DNA from: a virus
DNA length: 64,000 nucleotides
Reading direction: 5' to 3' (one strand)
Virus record (IMG/VR): IMGVR_UViG_3300045125_000089
Coordinates: 1 to 64,000 of that record
Part shown: positions 53,101 through 62,709 of the stretch, one piece after another
Layout of the letters: the number at the start of each line of letters is the position of its first letter
Numbering within the stretch: position 1 is the first letter of the stretch
Position numbers and translations under genes: made by a program
Notes under the pieces: generated by a model
The model's database searches: none
The model's input: only the letters and a program-made list of their open reading frames with translations
What the model was told of the DNA's origin: nothing

Positions 53101-56100
53101 CCACTACCAGATGTGCCACTGGTTCCACTTGTACCAGATGAACCAGATGTTCCGCTTGTACCTGAAGTTCCACTGCTGCCGGATGTACCACCGGTTCCGC
53201 TTGTACCAGAAGAACCCGATGAACCACCAGACCCTCCGATTCCGCTTATACCAGAAGAGCCACTACTACCAGACGTACCACTGGTTCCACTTGTACCAGA
53301 AGAACCAGATGTTCCGCTTGTACCTGAAGTTCCACTGCTGCCAGATGTACCACTAGTTCCACTTGTACCAGAAGAACCCGATGAACCAGTTGCTCCGCTT
53401 ATGCCAGAAGAACCACTACTACCAGACGTACCACTGGTTCCACTTGTACCAGAAGAACCAGATGTTCCGCTTGTACCTGAAGTTCCACTGCTGCCGGATG
53501 TACCACTGGTTCCGCTTGTACCAGATGAACCTGATGACACCAGTTGCTCCACTTATTCCAGAAGAGCCACTACTACCAGACGTGCCACTGGTTCCACTTG
53601 TACCAGATGAACCGGATGCGCCACTAGTACCAGATGTTCCTCTGCTACCAGATGAACCACTTGTTCCACTTGTACCGGAAGAACCCGATGAACCACCAGA
53701 CCCTCCGATTCCGCTTATACCAGAAGAGCCACTACTACCAGATGTGCCACTGGTTCCACTTGTACCGGATGAACCAGATGTTCCGCTTGTACCTGAAGTT
53801 CCACTGCTGCCAGATGTACCACTTGTTCCACTTGTACCAGAAGAACCCGATGAACCACCAGACCCTCCGATTCCGCTTATGCCAGAAGAACCACTACTAC
53901 CAGACGTACCACTAGTTCCACTTGTACCAGAAGAACCCGATGAACCAGTTGCTCCGCTTATGCCAGAAGAACCACTACTACCAGACGTACCACTGGTTCC
54001 ACTTGTACCAGAAGAACCAGATGTTCCGCTTGTACCTGAAGTTCCACTGCTGCCGGATGTACCACTGGTTCCGCTTGTACCAGATGAACCTGATGAACCA
54101 CCAGACCCTCCGATTCCGCTTATACCAGAAGAGCCACTACTACCAGATGTGCCACTGGTTCCACTTGTACCAGACGAACCAGATGTTCCGCTTGTACCTG
54201 AAGTTCCACTGCTACCGGATGTACCACTGGTTCCGCTTGTACCAGATGAACCTGATGAACCAGTTGCTCCACTTATTCCAGAAGAGCCACTACTACCAGA
54301 CGTGCCACTGGTTCCACTTGTACCAGATGAACCGGATGCGCCACTAGTACCAGATGTTCCTCTGCTACCAGATGAACCACTTGTTCCACTTGTACCGGAA
54401 GAACCCGATGAACCACCAGACCCTCCGATTCCGCTTATACCAGAAGAGCCACCACTACCAGATGTGCCACTGGTTCCACTTGTACCAGATGAACCAGATG
54501 TTCCGCTTGTACCTGAAGTTCCACTGCTGCCGGATGTACCACCGGTTCCGCTTGTACCAGAAGAACCCGATGAACCACCAGACCCTCCGATTCCGCTTAT
54601 ACCAGAAGAGCCACTACTACCAGACGTACCACTGGTTCCACTTGTACCAGATGAACCAGATGTTCCGCTTGTACCTGAAGTTCCACTGCTGCCGGATGTA
54701 CCACTTGTTCCACTTGTACCAGATGAACCTGATGAACCACCAGACCCTCCGATTCCGCTTATACCAGAAGAGCCACTACTACCAGATGTGCCACTGGTTC
54801 CACTTGTACCAGATGAACCAGATGTTCCGCTTGTACCTGAAGTTCCACTGCTGCCGGATGTACCACCGGTTCCGCTTGTACCAGATGAACCTGATGAACC
54901 ACCAGACCCTCCGATTCCGCTTATACCAGAAGAGCCACTACTACCAGATGTGCCACTGGTTCCACTTGTACCAGACGAACCAGATGTTCCGCTTGTACCT
55001 GAAGTTCCACTGCTACCGGATGTACCACTGGTTCCACTTGTACCAGATGAACCGGATGCGCCACTAGTACCAGATGTTCCTCTGCTACCAGATGAACCAC
55101 TTGTTCCACTTGTACCGGAAGAACCCGATGAACCACCAGACCCTCCGATTCCGCTTATACCAGAAGAGCCACTACTACCAGACGTACCACTGGTTCCACT
55201 TGTACCAGATGAACCAGATGTTCCGCTTGTACCTGAAATTCCACTGCTGCCGGATGTACCACTGGTTCCGCTTGTACCAGATGAACCTGATGAACCAGTT
55301 GCTCCACTTATTCCAGAAGAGCCACTACTACCAGACGTGCCACTGGTTCCACTTGTACCAGATGAACCAGATGAACCACCAGACCCTCCGATTCCGCTTA
55401 TTCCTGACATTCCAGATGAACCAGAGGAACCACTTGTTCCACTAGAACCCCCAGACCCTCCTATTCCACTGATTCCACTTACTCCGGACGAACCAGAAGA
55501 GCCACTACTTCCGGATGCTCCACTTGTACCAGATGTTCCACTGCTACCAGATGTACCGCTGGTACCGCTGGTTCCGCTGGAACCTGATGAACCGCCTATA
55601 CCACTTACTCCAGAAGAACCAGAAGAACCACTGCTGCCACTTGTGCCAGATGAACCGGATGCACCGCTAGTACCAGATGTTCCACTGCTACCAGATGTAC
55701 CGCTGGTTCCGCTGGAACCTGATGAACCGCCTATACCACTTACTCCAGAAGAACCAGAAGAACCACTGCTGCCACTTGTGCCAGATGAACCGGATGCACC
55801 GCTAGTACCAGATGTTCCACTGCTACCAGATGTACCGCTGGTTCCGCTGGAACCTGATGAACCGCCTATACCACTTACTCCAGAAGAACCAGAAGAACCA
55901 CTGCTGCCACTTGTGCCAGATGAACCGGATGCACCGCTAGTACCAGATGTTCCACTGCTGCCAGATGTACCGCTGGTTCCGCTGGAACCGTTGAACCTGA
56001 TGAACCGCCTATACCACTTACTCCAGAAGAACCAGAAGAACCACTGCTGCCACTTGTGCCAGATGAACCGGATGCACCGCTAGTACCAGATGTTCCACTG

Positions 56101-57934
56101 CTACCAGATGTACCGCTGGTTCCACTGGAACCGTTGGAACCTGATGAACCGCCTATACCACTTACTCCAGAAGAACCAGAAGAACCACTGCTGCCACTTG
56201 TGCCAGATGAACCGGATGCACCGCTAGTACCAGATGTTCCACTGCTGCCAGATGTACCGCTGGTTCCACTGGAACCGTTGGAACCTGATGAACCGCCTAT
56301 ACCACTTACTCCAGAAGAACCAGAAGAACCACTGCTGCCACTTGTGCCAGATGAACCGGATGCACCGCTAGTACCAGATGTTCCACTGCTACCAGATGTA
56401 CCGCTGGTTCCACTGGAACCGTTGGAACCTGATGAACCGCCTATACCACTTACTCCAGAAGAACCAGAAGAACCACTGCTGCCACTTGTGCCAGATGAAC
56501 CGGATGCACCGCTAGTACCAGATGTTCCACTGCTACCAGATGTACCGCTGGTTCCACTGGAACCGTTGGAACCTGATGAACCGCCTATACCACTTACTCC
56601 AGAAGAACCAGAAGAACCACTGCTGCCACTTGTGCCAGATGAACCGGATGCACCGCTAGTACCAGATGTTCCACTGCTACCAGATGTACCGCTGGTTCCA
56701 CTGGAACCGTTGGAACCTGATGAACCGCCTATACCACTTACTCCAGAAGAACCAGAAGAACCACTGCTGCCACTTGTGCCAGATGAACCGGATGCACCGC
56801 TAGTACCAGATGTTCCACTGCTGCCAGATGTACCGCTGGTTCCACTGGAACCGTTGGAACCTGATGAACCGCCTATACCACTTACTCCAGAAGAACCAGA
56901 AGAACCACTGCTGCCACTTGTGCCAGATGAACCGCTTTCTCCAGACGTGCCGCTGCTGCCGGACGTGCCACTGGTTCCGCTTGAACCGTTGGAACCTGAT
57001 GAACCGCCTATACCACTTACTCCAGAAGAACCAGAAGAACCACTGCTGCCACTTGTGCCAGATGAACCGCTTTCTCCAGACGTGCCGCTGCTGCCGGACG
57101 TGCCACTGGTTCCGCTTGAACCGTTGGTTCCACTAGAACCTGCTATTCCGCTTTCGCCAGAAGAACCAGAAGAACCACTGCTGCCACTTGTGCCAGATGA
57201 ACCGCTTTCTCCAGACGTGCCGCTGCTGCCGGACGTGCCACTGGTTCCGCTTGAACCGTTGGAACCTGATGAACCGCCTATACCACTTACTCCAGAAGAA
57301 CCAGAAGAACCACTGCTGCCACTTGTGCCAGATGAACCGCTTTCTCCAGACGTGCCGCTGCTGCCGGACGTGCCACTGGTTCCGCTTGAACCGTTGGTTC
57401 CACTAGAACCTGCTATTCCGCTTTCGCCAGAAGAACCAGAAGAACCACTGCTGCCACTGTGCCAGATGAACCGCTTTCTCCAGACGTGCCGCTGCTGCCG
57501 GACGTGCCACTGGTTCCGCTTGAACCGTTGGTTCCACTAGAACCTGCTATTCCGCTTTCGCCAGAAGAACCAGAAGAACCACTGCTGCCACTTGTGCCAG
57601 ATGAACCGCTTTCTCCAGACGTGCCGCTGCTGCCGGACGTGCCACTGGTTCCGCTTGAACCAGACGAACCACTCGAACCAGATGCACCAGACGAACCACT
57701 CGCACCTTCCGCAAATAAAGCATACGAAGCAGTCAATGCCTGCAAAGAATATGAAGCTGTATATGCCCAGCTTGCGGTTGCGGCAAATGCTCCGCTTGGC
57801 AAACTTGAAGTTATTGCACCATATAAATCAGTTGTTGTCCACCAGCCAGAGCTGCTGTTGTATATAGGCACATAGTTATTTAACTTATCAGTTAATTTTA
57901 CTTCTATGGATTCTCTGCCTATTAGTCTGGCCAT
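50146..57934 (-). CDS. Giant collagen-like (Gly-X-Y) tail fibre protein
   Basis: About 2,600 residues. The N-terminal domain (MARLIGRESIEVKLTDKLNN, then TASWAYTASYSLQALTASYA) probably attaches to the virion. It is followed by roughly 770 Gly-X-Y triplets, almost all GTS, GSS, GIS, GAT, GIG or GGS, with practically no proline; at 55400-57700 GES and GIA triplets appear. The C-terminal domain (VAGASPHYIPKVNGAGTGLE, FITGSTFITGAVAINGLLTA, then FLIDHPTLENRKLQYGVLEG and PEHGVFVRGI) resembles phage fibre tips. Only a few single-base slips (near 53535, 55990, 57459 and one near 50610) interrupt 7.8 kb. It is probably a trimeric collagen-like fibre carrying the adjacent lectins or its own tip. Confidence 0.85.
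50730..57715. repeat. Hierarchical repeat region coding Gly-X-Y triplets
   Basis: A 9-base unit (one Gly-X-Y triplet) is arranged in higher-order repeats. The marker GTTCCTCTGCTACC recurs at about 50863, 51493, 52285, 53005, 53636, 54356 and 55076, at spacings of 630, 792, 720, 631, 720 and 720; all are multiples of nine apart from one extra base. In 55590-57280 the period is 135 or 144 bases. Confidence 0.85.
51910..54651. repeat. 1,350-base tandem duplication inside the collagen-like gene
   Basis: The stretch 51910-53300 recurs at 53260-54651, identical wherever I compared it except for one inserted base near 53535. The two copies are directly adjacent. It is either a very recent in-frame duplication (450 residues, 150 triplets) or an assembly duplication. 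Confidence 0.75.
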
Positions 57935-57953
57935 TGTATATAAAAGTTATTTT

Positions 57954-58310
57954 TTAGTTATTTGCGTTTTCTAATACAGATAATACAACTTGTAATGAAC
58001 CAGATTCTGCTGAAGTAACCACAAAACCATCATATCTTTCTAATACAATTTTTCCAGAAATAGGATTTAATGACTCATTTGGCGGCACAAGTGCTTCTCG
58101 TACAAGTGTTATAGCATCATTATTGCTAATAGAACCACTTTTTAATATTTTTACACTAGTAGCCTGCATGCTACTTGTAACGTTTGTAATTTGAGCAGAA
58201 AGCACAATAGAAGCAACATCAAGGTTTTCTCTATATATTATAGTACTTCCGCTGTCTAATGTAGTAGCAATAAGGCGGAACTTGTTTAGTGGTAATGTAG
58301 TTGTAGCCAT
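57954..58310 (-). CDS. Small fibre-associated structural protein
   Basis: Intact 118 residues, MATTTLPLNKFRLIATTLDS, then VLSAQITNVTSSMQATSVKI, LVREALVPPNESLNPISGKI and VLERYDGFVVTSAESGSLQV-VLSVLENANN. The pattern N.F......L, aQ..N, VPPN.aL....GK.VLE..D, and final lSvLE.aN is one I know from structural proteins of T4-like cyanophages. Its place between a beta-helix protein and the collagen fibre suggests a fibre or baseplate connector. Exact role unknown. Confidence 0.72.
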   Translation of the reverse strand: MATTTLPLNKFRLIATTLDSGSTIIYRENLDVASIVLSAQITNVTSSMQATSVKILKSGSISNNDAITLVREALVPPNESLNPISGKIVLERYDGFVVTSAESGSLQVVLSVLENANN

Positions 58311-58316
58311 GGTTTA

Positions 58317-58324
58317 TATAAATA
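58317..58324 (-). promoter_or_regulatory. Inverted TATAAATA motif
   Basis: Plus-strand TATAAATA in the 20-base gap between the 58331 stop and the 58310 start. It is so close to the ATG that a transcript begun here would have almost no leader. Confidence 0.4.
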
Positions 58325-58330
58325 TATAGA

Positions 58331-60265
58331 CTATACCGATTCTAGTGCCAAATTTAACGGCACAACACGGGCAGCTATAGCTTTATTAAACGTTCTACCT
58401 TCAATAGTTCCTGTTGCTTGTTTTATTACAAAATCTGCACCTGCAAAAAAATCACCAGTTTCATCGCCAGATGTATGATATACTCTACCACCAGCCTCTT
58501 CATATATACGTATATCAAAGTTTGTTTCGCCTATTCCGCCTTGATTAACAGGCAATCCAAGAAAATTGACCCCAGAGCCCGCATATGATAAATCGTGCGA
58601 TGTAGATGTGATTAATGAGCCAAACTCTTGAAGATATTTTGGTTCAACATCTATTGCTACACTTCTTATAACATCTACTGCCAAATCAAGCATCTGACCT
58701 ATCTTATTTTTAGCATCAGTAGTCATTGAACCAAAAAGTGTATCTGGGTCATTTATAATATAATCTTTGATATATTTGTATGACGACGTATAATCTTGTG
58801 CCATATGTTTACTATCATTTACTCTAAATGCAGCTATGGCACCTTTTCTAAAATCAACAGATGCTGTAGGCAATGTATATCTTTTGTCATTTGATACATC
58901 TTGTCCTTTAAACTGACCTTGTAAAAATGTACTTGTTCTGGCGGCTTTTGGTACAAGCAAGTCGGCGGCAAGTGCTTGAATAAGTAATCCACTATCTTTG
59001 ATTGTGGATAAGTATGCAGAAGATGTTGATATAAGATATGATGAACTATACCAACCATATGTTTGCAATTCTGTCATCATATAGTTTTGTATAGATGCAC
59101 TGTTTGCCAAAAGCAAAGAAGATGCAGTAGAGTCTATAGAAGAACTAATGTTTGTAATATCAGGCACAATAAGTATTCTTGATCCAGAAGCACGCAAACC
59201 ATAATCACCAAATGTTGTATTTGAGTTAAGCAGTGAAGCGTGTCCACCGTCCATTGCAAATATGCCTACTCTGCTAAAGTTGGTAAAGAATGAAACTTGT
59301 TGTGCATATCCTCTACCACGCACACACAATCCAATACCATTGAATGCAACTTGTGTATATGCGTCTACAATCATGGAACGCAATGGACTATATCCATCAA
59401 GTACACTATCATCTACAATCATACCGCCTGGTCCATTTCCAACAAGATAATTTGGTGGACTTGAGTTTGGACTTAATGGCACATAAAACTTGCTGAACGG
59501 TGTATTGATGCAAGAACAATTTTGTATGTATGGCGAAGTTGTAATAAATGCACCGGGTTGAAATGCAAAGAAAAATCCTTTGCGTGGATTTTCTAAATCA
59601 TCAATTTCTGCACCTTCAAGACGAAGATTATATGCATAACATCCGTTATTTACTAAAAATATGTTTTCGCCTTTGGTTCCTGATGTAGGACGAATAACTG
59701 TAGTTCTTAAATCATTTCCAACAATAGAAGTCCAAGCAGGTAGAATAATTGGAGCTTCTTCTATATAATACCCACTATGTACACGTATTGTACTTCTCCA
59801 CGGACTTGAACCTGTGCTATAAAGAGAAACTGAAGCAGATACTGCCAAAGATGCTTGTTTTATTGTTCTAAATGGAGTGTTTGGTGTTCTACCGTCATTA
59901 GTATCACTGCCATTTTCTGCAACATAAAATGTTTTGTCTATTTCACCGACTCGCAATAATCCACTACCATCACCAGTAAAAGAACCGCTAAATGAGCCAG
60001 TTCTATAACTGGTTGAATTTATTATTGTCTTCCAATTGTTTGGATTATTCCAATCTGCACTGCTGCTAGTAGAACCATAATATGCATAATATTCTTGTGA
60101 GCCTGTAGCAAATACAATTGCACCAACATCTCTTTTATTTGTTGGAACAGAACCAGTATCAGATAGTTGTCCAATTGGAAATGCTACACCACGCAAACTG
60201 GTTTGTGCCATCAACGGATTGTTTGGATTATTGTGCTGTAGAATGTCTGGAAAATTTAGTGGCAT
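58331..60265 (-). CDS. Beta-helix fibre/spike structural protein
   Basis: Intact 644 residues, from MPLNFPDILQHNNPNNPLMA. After a leader mentioning VFATGSQEYYAYYGSTSSSA, the beta-helix entry KTFYVAENGSDTNDGRTPNT-PFRTIKQA is clear; this is the classic start of parallel beta-helix domains in phage fibres. The middle holds short strands (IRVHSGYYIEEAPIILPAWT, GGMIVDDSVLDGYSPLRSMI). The C-terminus (GLPVNQGGIGETNFDIRIYE, VYHTSGDETGDFFAGADFVI-KQATGTIEGRTFNKAI) matches structural proteins of T4-like cyanophages. Likely a tail or baseplate-associated spike; no catalytic residues identified. Confidence 0.78.
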   Translation of the reverse strand: MPLNFPDILQHNNPNNPLMAQTSLRGVAFPIGQLSDTGSVPTNKRDVGAIVFATGSQEYYAYYGSTSSSADWNNPNNWKTIINSTSYRTGSFSGSFTGDGSGLLRVGEIDKTFYVAENGSDTNDGRTPNTPFRTIKQASLAVSASVSLYSTGSSPWRSTIRVHSGYYIEEAPIILPAWTSIVGNDLRTTVIRPTSGTKGENIFLVNNGCYAYNLRLEGAEIDDLENPRKGFFFAFQPGAFITTSPYIQNCSCINTPFSKFYVPLSPNSSPPNYLVGNGPGGMIVDDSVLDGYSPLRSMIVDAYTQVAFNGIGLCVRGRGYAQQVSFFTNFSRVGIFAMDGGHASLLNSNTTFGDYGLRASGSRILIVPDITNISSSIDSTASSLLLANSASIQNYMMTELQTYGWYSSSYLISTSSAYLSTIKDSGLLIQALAADLLVPKAARTSTFLQGQFKGQDVSNDKRYTLPTASVDFRKGAIAAFRVNDSKHMAQDYTSSYKYIKDYIINDPDTLFGSMTTDAKNKIGQMLDLAVDVIRSVAIDVEPKYLQEFGSLITSTSHDLSYAGSGVNFLGLPVNQGGIGETNFDIRIYEEAGGRVYHTSGDETGDFFAGADFVIKQATGTIEGRTFNKAIAARVVPLNLALESV

Positions 60266-60269
60266 AAAC

Positions 60270-61966
60270 TTATGATATTGCTAATGTTGTTCCGCTTGAA
60301 AAAGCTTTATCTGAATTTGATTTATAAACACGAACAGACACAGATGCTCCGTATGAATTGTTTATGGTATAATCTCCAAGTTTTGTGAATGCAGTCAATA
60401 CAGGCAATGCTCCATTTTGTATGATTGTACTTAAATCACCATATGACGCAGGATATAGTATGTATGTATAATTTCCAAGTACGTCGTTTGCCGCACTACA
60501 AGTTGCAGTCCATACTCTATTATCATCAAGCAATGAATCAACAACATCAGAATTTATTACAGATTGTGCTGTGGCGTTTGATGTTATATCTGTAGAACTT
60601 GCTGCCAAATAATTTCTGAACCTAAATGAGACAGAAGTAGATGTTCCGGTAATAAACGTTCCTATATCTGAACGTTTTCCATTTACTGCAAACGTTACTG
60701 TTCCACCAGAAGTTGCTCTGTTGATAGTATATGTGCTGCCAACAGAAAGAGTATTTGTTCCGGCAGGTAAACCGGCATCTCCAAAATAATAATTCAATGT
60801 ACCAACATCAGCTCCAGTTGAAGACCAGCTTGAACTTATTGGTCCAATTCCACCTAGGACTATCAACACCTACGCTAAATGATGCGGTATTTACTTGGAA
60901 TGAATTATTAACATCTCTTGTTGCCGCTAGAAATTGTGGAACCAAACAAGCGCATGCTCAATGAAGACAATGTAGGCGGAGTGTATGCAATAAGCATTGT
61001 TCGTAAAATATCTTCAATTGTAGAACCAGAATCTATTGTTATTCCAGAAATAATTCCACCAACATTTTGATTTGGTGTAATTGATTGTTGTAATATTGTG
61101 GCAGAAGATGTGGATATAGACCCAGTTATATGGTCTAAGTACAGTAAGAGACCCAGTTATTACAGCACTGCCACTTACTGATATAGTAAGACCATTATCG
61201 TATACAATACTTTGTACTAAAGATGTACCACCAGCCGATGCTTTTACTAAATAATTTTCACTTGCACCAATTGTCGGACTAGTGCCACTTGTACCACTTA
61301 CACCGCTAGTTCCGCTGCTTCCGCTAGTTCCGCTACTTCCGCTGGTTCCACTCGTACCACTAGTGCCACTGGTACCCGAACTACCTCTTGCTCCACTGCT
61401 TCCGCTTGAACCACTATTTCCACTTGTTCCGCTACTGCCACTGGTTCCTCCAGTCCCACTCGTTCCAGAAGTACCACTAGTACCAGAACTTCCTTGCGTT
61501 CCACTGGTTCCACTACTTCCTGCCTGCCCACTTTGACCCGCTGGTTCCACTTGTTCCACTCGTACCACTAGTTCCAGAACTTCCTCGTGTTCCACTCGTA
61601 CCACTAGTCCCAGATTGTCCGCTTGTACCACTCTGTCCACTTGTTCCACTGGTGCCACTCAGTACCGGAACTTCCACGAGTGCCACTGGTTCCACTTGTT
61701 CCCACTAGTTCCGGAACTACCATTGCTACCGGATGAACCATTGAACCCACTGCCTCCACCGCCAGAACCGTTTAATGCATACGACGCGGTTAATGCATAT
61801 GATGCACTTATAACCGAAACACTGGGTGGCAAGATAGTAGACCCCGTAACTGTACCGTCGGAGCAGTTTGTAATATAAGATTGCTACCACTTACATATAC
61901 TTCTTCAAAGTCAGACCCCGCAGCGTTGCGTTGCGTAAAATAAATAGCTTTTGGGTCAAGACTCAT
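60270..61966 (-). CDS. Second collagen-like fibre protein
   Basis: About 565 residues. The start MSLDPKAIYFTQRNAAGSDF at 61966 is followed by VISASYALTASYALNGSGGG and then about 100 Gly-X-Y triplets (GTS, GSS, GQS, GTR, GNS, GAR) at about 61290-61740. The next segment reads GASENYLVKASAGGTSLVQS and IVYDNGLTISVSGSAVITGS. The C-terminal domain is GTFITGTSTSVSFRFRNYLA to YILYPASYGDLSTIIQNGAL and NNSYGASVSVRVYKSNSDKA. Slips near 61865, 61715, 61670, 61545, 61135, 60945 and 60860 break it. The architecture parallels the giant gene at 50146-57934 with a different tip. Confidence 0.72.
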
Positions 61967-61975
61967 ACATTTTTA

Positions 61976-61983
61976 TATAAATA
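61976..61983 (-). promoter_or_regulatory. Inverted TATAAATA motif
   Basis: Plus-strand TATAAATA 9 bases upstream of the second collagen-like gene, in the gap before the 62021 stop. Confidence 0.4.
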
Positions 61984-62020
61984 TCAAAATATTGCCATTT
62001 TGTATGGAGTCTTATATATG

Positions 62021-62700
62021 TTAAGTCTTGACCGTTTCCAATGTATTAGCATCAACTTTTATATAAAAAAAGATCTTATCATATGTTTGGTCACCGGCAA
62101 CTAGTAGCACCTTGTATCTGTTGGGGCATATTCCCAGTCCTGCTCTTGGTAGGTCCACAAAAGGTAAATTAGAAGTTAAATTCAGGTCATCTGGTGGCAA
62201 TGGTCCATCTACAAACGTCCATGTTGTTACTGGCGTTCTATACCATTTTCCACCAATTTTAGCATAAAAATAGTTTGTATCATAGCTACGATTACCATCC
62301 ACACTCTTACTGTATCGTATGATGAAACTGGTGGAGGAAATAGCCAATTAAGTTTTCTATAAACGTTGCAATAGCAAACGCATCTTTATATGCATATATT
62401 TGCCAACCAGTCTTTGGCATCAATTGTTCTAAATCATTATAAAATCCATCTGTTGTTTTTAGCCATATTTCGTGCGGTCTTTTTATATTCTATCAAGTTT
62501 TGTAAGCGGAGGAGGTGGTATGATTACTGTACGATATTCTAGCTTTTCCCAAAAACCACTTTCCAAATTTCCTTCGTGATTTACATAAAATTCTTTGCCT
62601 CTGCGATAAAAAAATGCACCTTTTTTGGCAGCTATAATGCCTTCTGGGTTTGTGTCCGTATAAACAAACTTTTATTAAAGTCGTCTAATCTGGCGGGCAT
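62021..62700 (-). CDS. Uncharacterised structural-region protein
   Basis: From MPARLDDFN at 62700, read over slips: KFVYTDTNPEGIIAAKKGAF, FYRRGKEFYVNHEGNLESGF, then PHEIWLKTTDGFYNDLEQLM and GWQIYAYKDAFAIATF. The last 100 residues are unbroken: DGNRSYDTNYFYAKIGGKWY, RTPVTTWTFVDGPLPPDDLN to DANTLETVKT. About 225 residues. The two KFY./YFYAKIGGKWYR strand pairs look like repeated small beta modules. Function unknown; it lies among fibre genes and starts 10 bases after the spike stop. Confidence 0.58.
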
Positions 62701-62709
62701 ATGAAACTA

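Noticed and set aside
50730-57715. CRISPR array
   Set aside because: The repeats are contiguous multiples of nine bases that code Gly-X-Y triplets; there are no unique spacers of constant length and no cas genes.
50770-57875. Long plus-strand reading frames rich in Pro-Leu-Val-Pro-Asp-Glu-Pro
   Set aside because: They are the antisense of the Gly-X-Y repeat gene. The minus-strand frame has proper N- and C-terminal domains, matches the direction of all neighbours and encodes a known protein style; the plus-strand frames have neither.
1641-61983. Plus-strand T4-type late promoters at the TATAAATA sites
   Set aside because: Read in the plus direction they would transcribe antisense into neighbouring minus-strand genes. 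Their consistent place just upstream of minus-strand starts favours a role in minus-strand transcription.
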